From positions 1 through 7,395 of the forward strand of contig JAEOST010000549.1 in the NCBI GenBank assembly GCA_016840245.1: a DNA stretch of 7,395 nucleotides, given 5' to 3'. This stretch comes from Candidatus Thorarchaeota archaeon. GTDB lineage: Archaea > Asgardarchaeota > Thorarchaeia > Thorarchaeales > Thorarchaeaceae. The translations under genes and the position numbers were made by a program. Positions 6,462 to 7,395 of this stretch are shown one piece after another (the stretch's first letter is position 1; every line of letters begins with the position of its first letter). The notes beneath the pieces are model-generated. The model ran no database searches, was not told the origin of the DNA, and worked only from the letters and a program-made list of their open reading frames with translations.

Positions 6462-7199
6462 ATGGGAGATAAATACGAAGGAAAAGTGATTAGGCCACCA
6501 ACGGAGAACGTAAGTAGCGGGAAGATCTTCAAGCCCTCTAAGCGTTTTCTGTACAAAGAATGGACTATGGTCATACTTGCAGCTTTAGGTATCTGGTTCC
6601 TTGTAGTGTATGGTACATTGGGACTGATCTACCTAATTGCATTCATGGATGAGATTGTAGCCAGCGAGGTTGAGTTTTGGGTGAACACATGGTTCATGAC
6701 CCTGAATATTGGGATGTGTATCATTAATCTGATTTGGGCAGTTCCTACAATCATAGGTACATGGTTTTATGTCAGAACGTTCGAGTACTCGGTGATCTCG
6801 GAGAAGGGTGATACTATGCCCGAGATTTACGTCAGAAAGGGTATAGTCACAGTCACTGAGAAACATGTTCCATTCAGGACCATCACGAATATCTCAAGCA
6901 AGGCAGGACCATTTGACAGACTATTTGGTATTGGATGCGTGGATATCCAGACAGCTGGATTCAGTGGTGGAGCACAAGCTGGTTCGAAACCCGAAGAGAA
7001 ACTCGAAGGGATAGAATTCTTTGAAGAGGTGCGTGATTTCATCCTGCGAGAACTACGGAGATTCCGTGACCCATATGTGACTGGAACCGAGGTAGTTATG
7101 CCAGTTGATGAGCCAGTCCCCAGAATGAGGGACTCATTGGATGACGAGATGCTAATCGTACTACGAGAGATTAGAGATCTCCTGAGAGAAGGGAGGTGA
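6462..7199 (+). CDS. Two-TM membrane protein with bacterial PH (bPH2/DUF304) domain, copy 2
   Basis: 245 residues from ATG at 6462, chosen for the GGGTGAT site and alignment with copy 1. It has the same plan: N tail with VSSG and KPS, TM segments at about 35-64 and 78-105, bPH2 domain at about 108-205 (HVPFRTITNISSKAGPFDR, FGIGCVDIQTAG), PYVTGTEV, a Pro-rich acidic linker, and a short C-terminal helix (EMLIVLREIRDLLREGR). Over a hand-aligned 70-residue core I count 44 identities with copy 1, so this is a tandem duplication that has diverged mostly in the TM part. The TM loop here is acidic (MDEIVASEVEF). As with YdbS/YdbT, the two may form a heteromeric membrane complex. The stop codon lies within the Shine-Dalgarno of the next small gene, indicating translational coupling. 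Confidence 0.8.
   Translation: MGDKYEGKVIRPPTENVSSGKIFKPSKRFLYKEWTMVILAALGIWFLVVYGTLGLIYLIAFMDEIVASEVEFWVNTWFMTLNIGMCIINLIWAVPTIIGTWFYVRTFEYSVISEKGDTMPEIYVRKGIVTVTEKHVPFRTITNISSKAGPFDRLFGIGCVDIQTAGFSGGAQAGSKPEEKLEGIEFFEEVRDFILRELRRFRDPYVTGTEVVMPVDEPVPRMRDSLDDEMLIVLREIRDLLREGR
7192..7199 (+). promoter_or_regulatory. Full-consensus ribosome binding site before the 33-residue gene
   Basis: GGAGGTGA, including the stop codon of PH-domain copy 2, with four bases to GTG 7204. It is the best Shine-Dalgarno in the rightward operon and the main evidence that the tiny ORF is translated. Confidence 0.7.
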
Positions 7200-7203
7200 G
7201 CTT

Positions 7204-7305
7204 GTGGAGAGAAGTCGTTTGGTCATGGCAATTGCCGGTTTTGGTACATTCTTCATTGGACTTTTCATATCGGCTCTAATGATATATCTGGTTGGACAAC
7301 CTTAA
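7204..7305 (+). CDS. 33-residue single-TM membrane microprotein
   Basis: GTG at 7204 to TAA at 7303-7305, giving 33 residues. The N terminus is basic (MERSRLVMA) and is followed by one hydrophobic helix (about 7-30: AIAGFGTFFIGLFISALMIY) ending in LVGQP. The basic N terminus suggests the N tail is cytosolic. It starts four bases after a full GGAGGTGA that also contains the stop codon of PH-domain copy 2, so coupled translation is likely. No family is recognised. It could be a small regulatory or stabilising subunit for the PH-domain membrane proteins. The start of the next gene (MESRRLVLKVALLIF) is loosely similar, which may reflect shared membrane-targeting composition or a local duplication. 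It is short enough for automated gene callers to miss. Confidence 0.65.
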   Translation: MERSRLVMAIAGFGTFFIGLFISALMIYLVGQP

Positions 7306-7338
7306 AGGGAGTATAGATGGAAGAGTAGGTGAGAAAAG

Positions 7339-7395
7339 ATGGAATCGAGAAGATTGGTACTCAAGGTCGCCCTCTTAATCTTCACAACCATACTC
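7339..7395 (+). CDS. N terminus of a membrane or secreted protein, cut by the window edge
   Basis: ATG at 7339 with AGGTGAG (7327-7333) five bases upstream. 19 codons are visible, reading MESRRLVLKVALLIFTTIL: a basic start then a hydrophobic run, i.e. a signal peptide or first TM segment. It follows the 33-residue gene by 33 bases and probably belongs to the same operon. Seven of its 19 visible residues match the 33-residue protein without gaps. Nothing more can be said about its function. Confidence 0.6.
   Translation, partial: MESRRLVLKVALLIFTTIL

Noticed and set aside
7317..7328. Three-codon ORF (ATG to TAG) before the last gene
   Set aside because: It ends within the next ribosome site and has no supporting signal; chance is the simplest explanation.

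Overview
The window reads as an archaeal chromosome segment with about 10 protein genes, two of them cut by the window edges. Archaeal origin is suggested by a Tfx-like HTH regulator, TTTATATA-type promoter elements, Shine-Dalgarno sites of the GGAGGTGAT type 4-6 nt before starts, and a secreted protein with ten N-glycosylation sequons. My impression is an Asgard-type archaeon (Thorarchaeota-like), but that is a guess from sequence style. I see no RNA gene, CRISPR array, transposon or phage feature.

Layout. Bases 2-667 (+) are the end of a class I SAM-dependent methyltransferase that starts outside the window. It converges on a leftward cluster. In transcription order the cluster is: an ABC ATPase (5043-4273), a large ABC-2-type membrane protein that looks like two permease halves in one chain (4269-2584), a small membrane protein overlapping it (2566-2363), a 115-base gap with a strong hairpin, and a secreted, C-terminally anchored C39/papain-fold peptidase-like protein (2247-706).

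A 137-base divergent promoter region (5044-5180) full of inverted repeats separates this from a rightward operon. That operon holds a Tfx-like HTH protein with a His/Cys cluster (5181-5684), two tandem paralogous two-TM proteins with a bacterial-PH (bPH2/DUF304, YdbS/YdbT-like) domain (5695-6456 and 6462-7199), a 33-residue single-TM protein (7204-7305), and the start of another membrane or secreted protein (7339 to the edge).

How they may work together (inference). The HTH protein lies beside a symmetric control region and could regulate both arms. The left arm would be an ABC-2 exporter with an accessory small membrane protein and possibly an outward-facing peptidase. The right arm would be paired bPH2 membrane proteins. 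bPH2 pairs in Bacillus (ydbS-ydbT, SigmaW regulon) and ABC exporters both occur in envelope-stress and antimicrobial-peptide immunity. An archaeal membrane-stress or peptide-defence locus is therefore the most interesting reading, but the sequence does not prove it.
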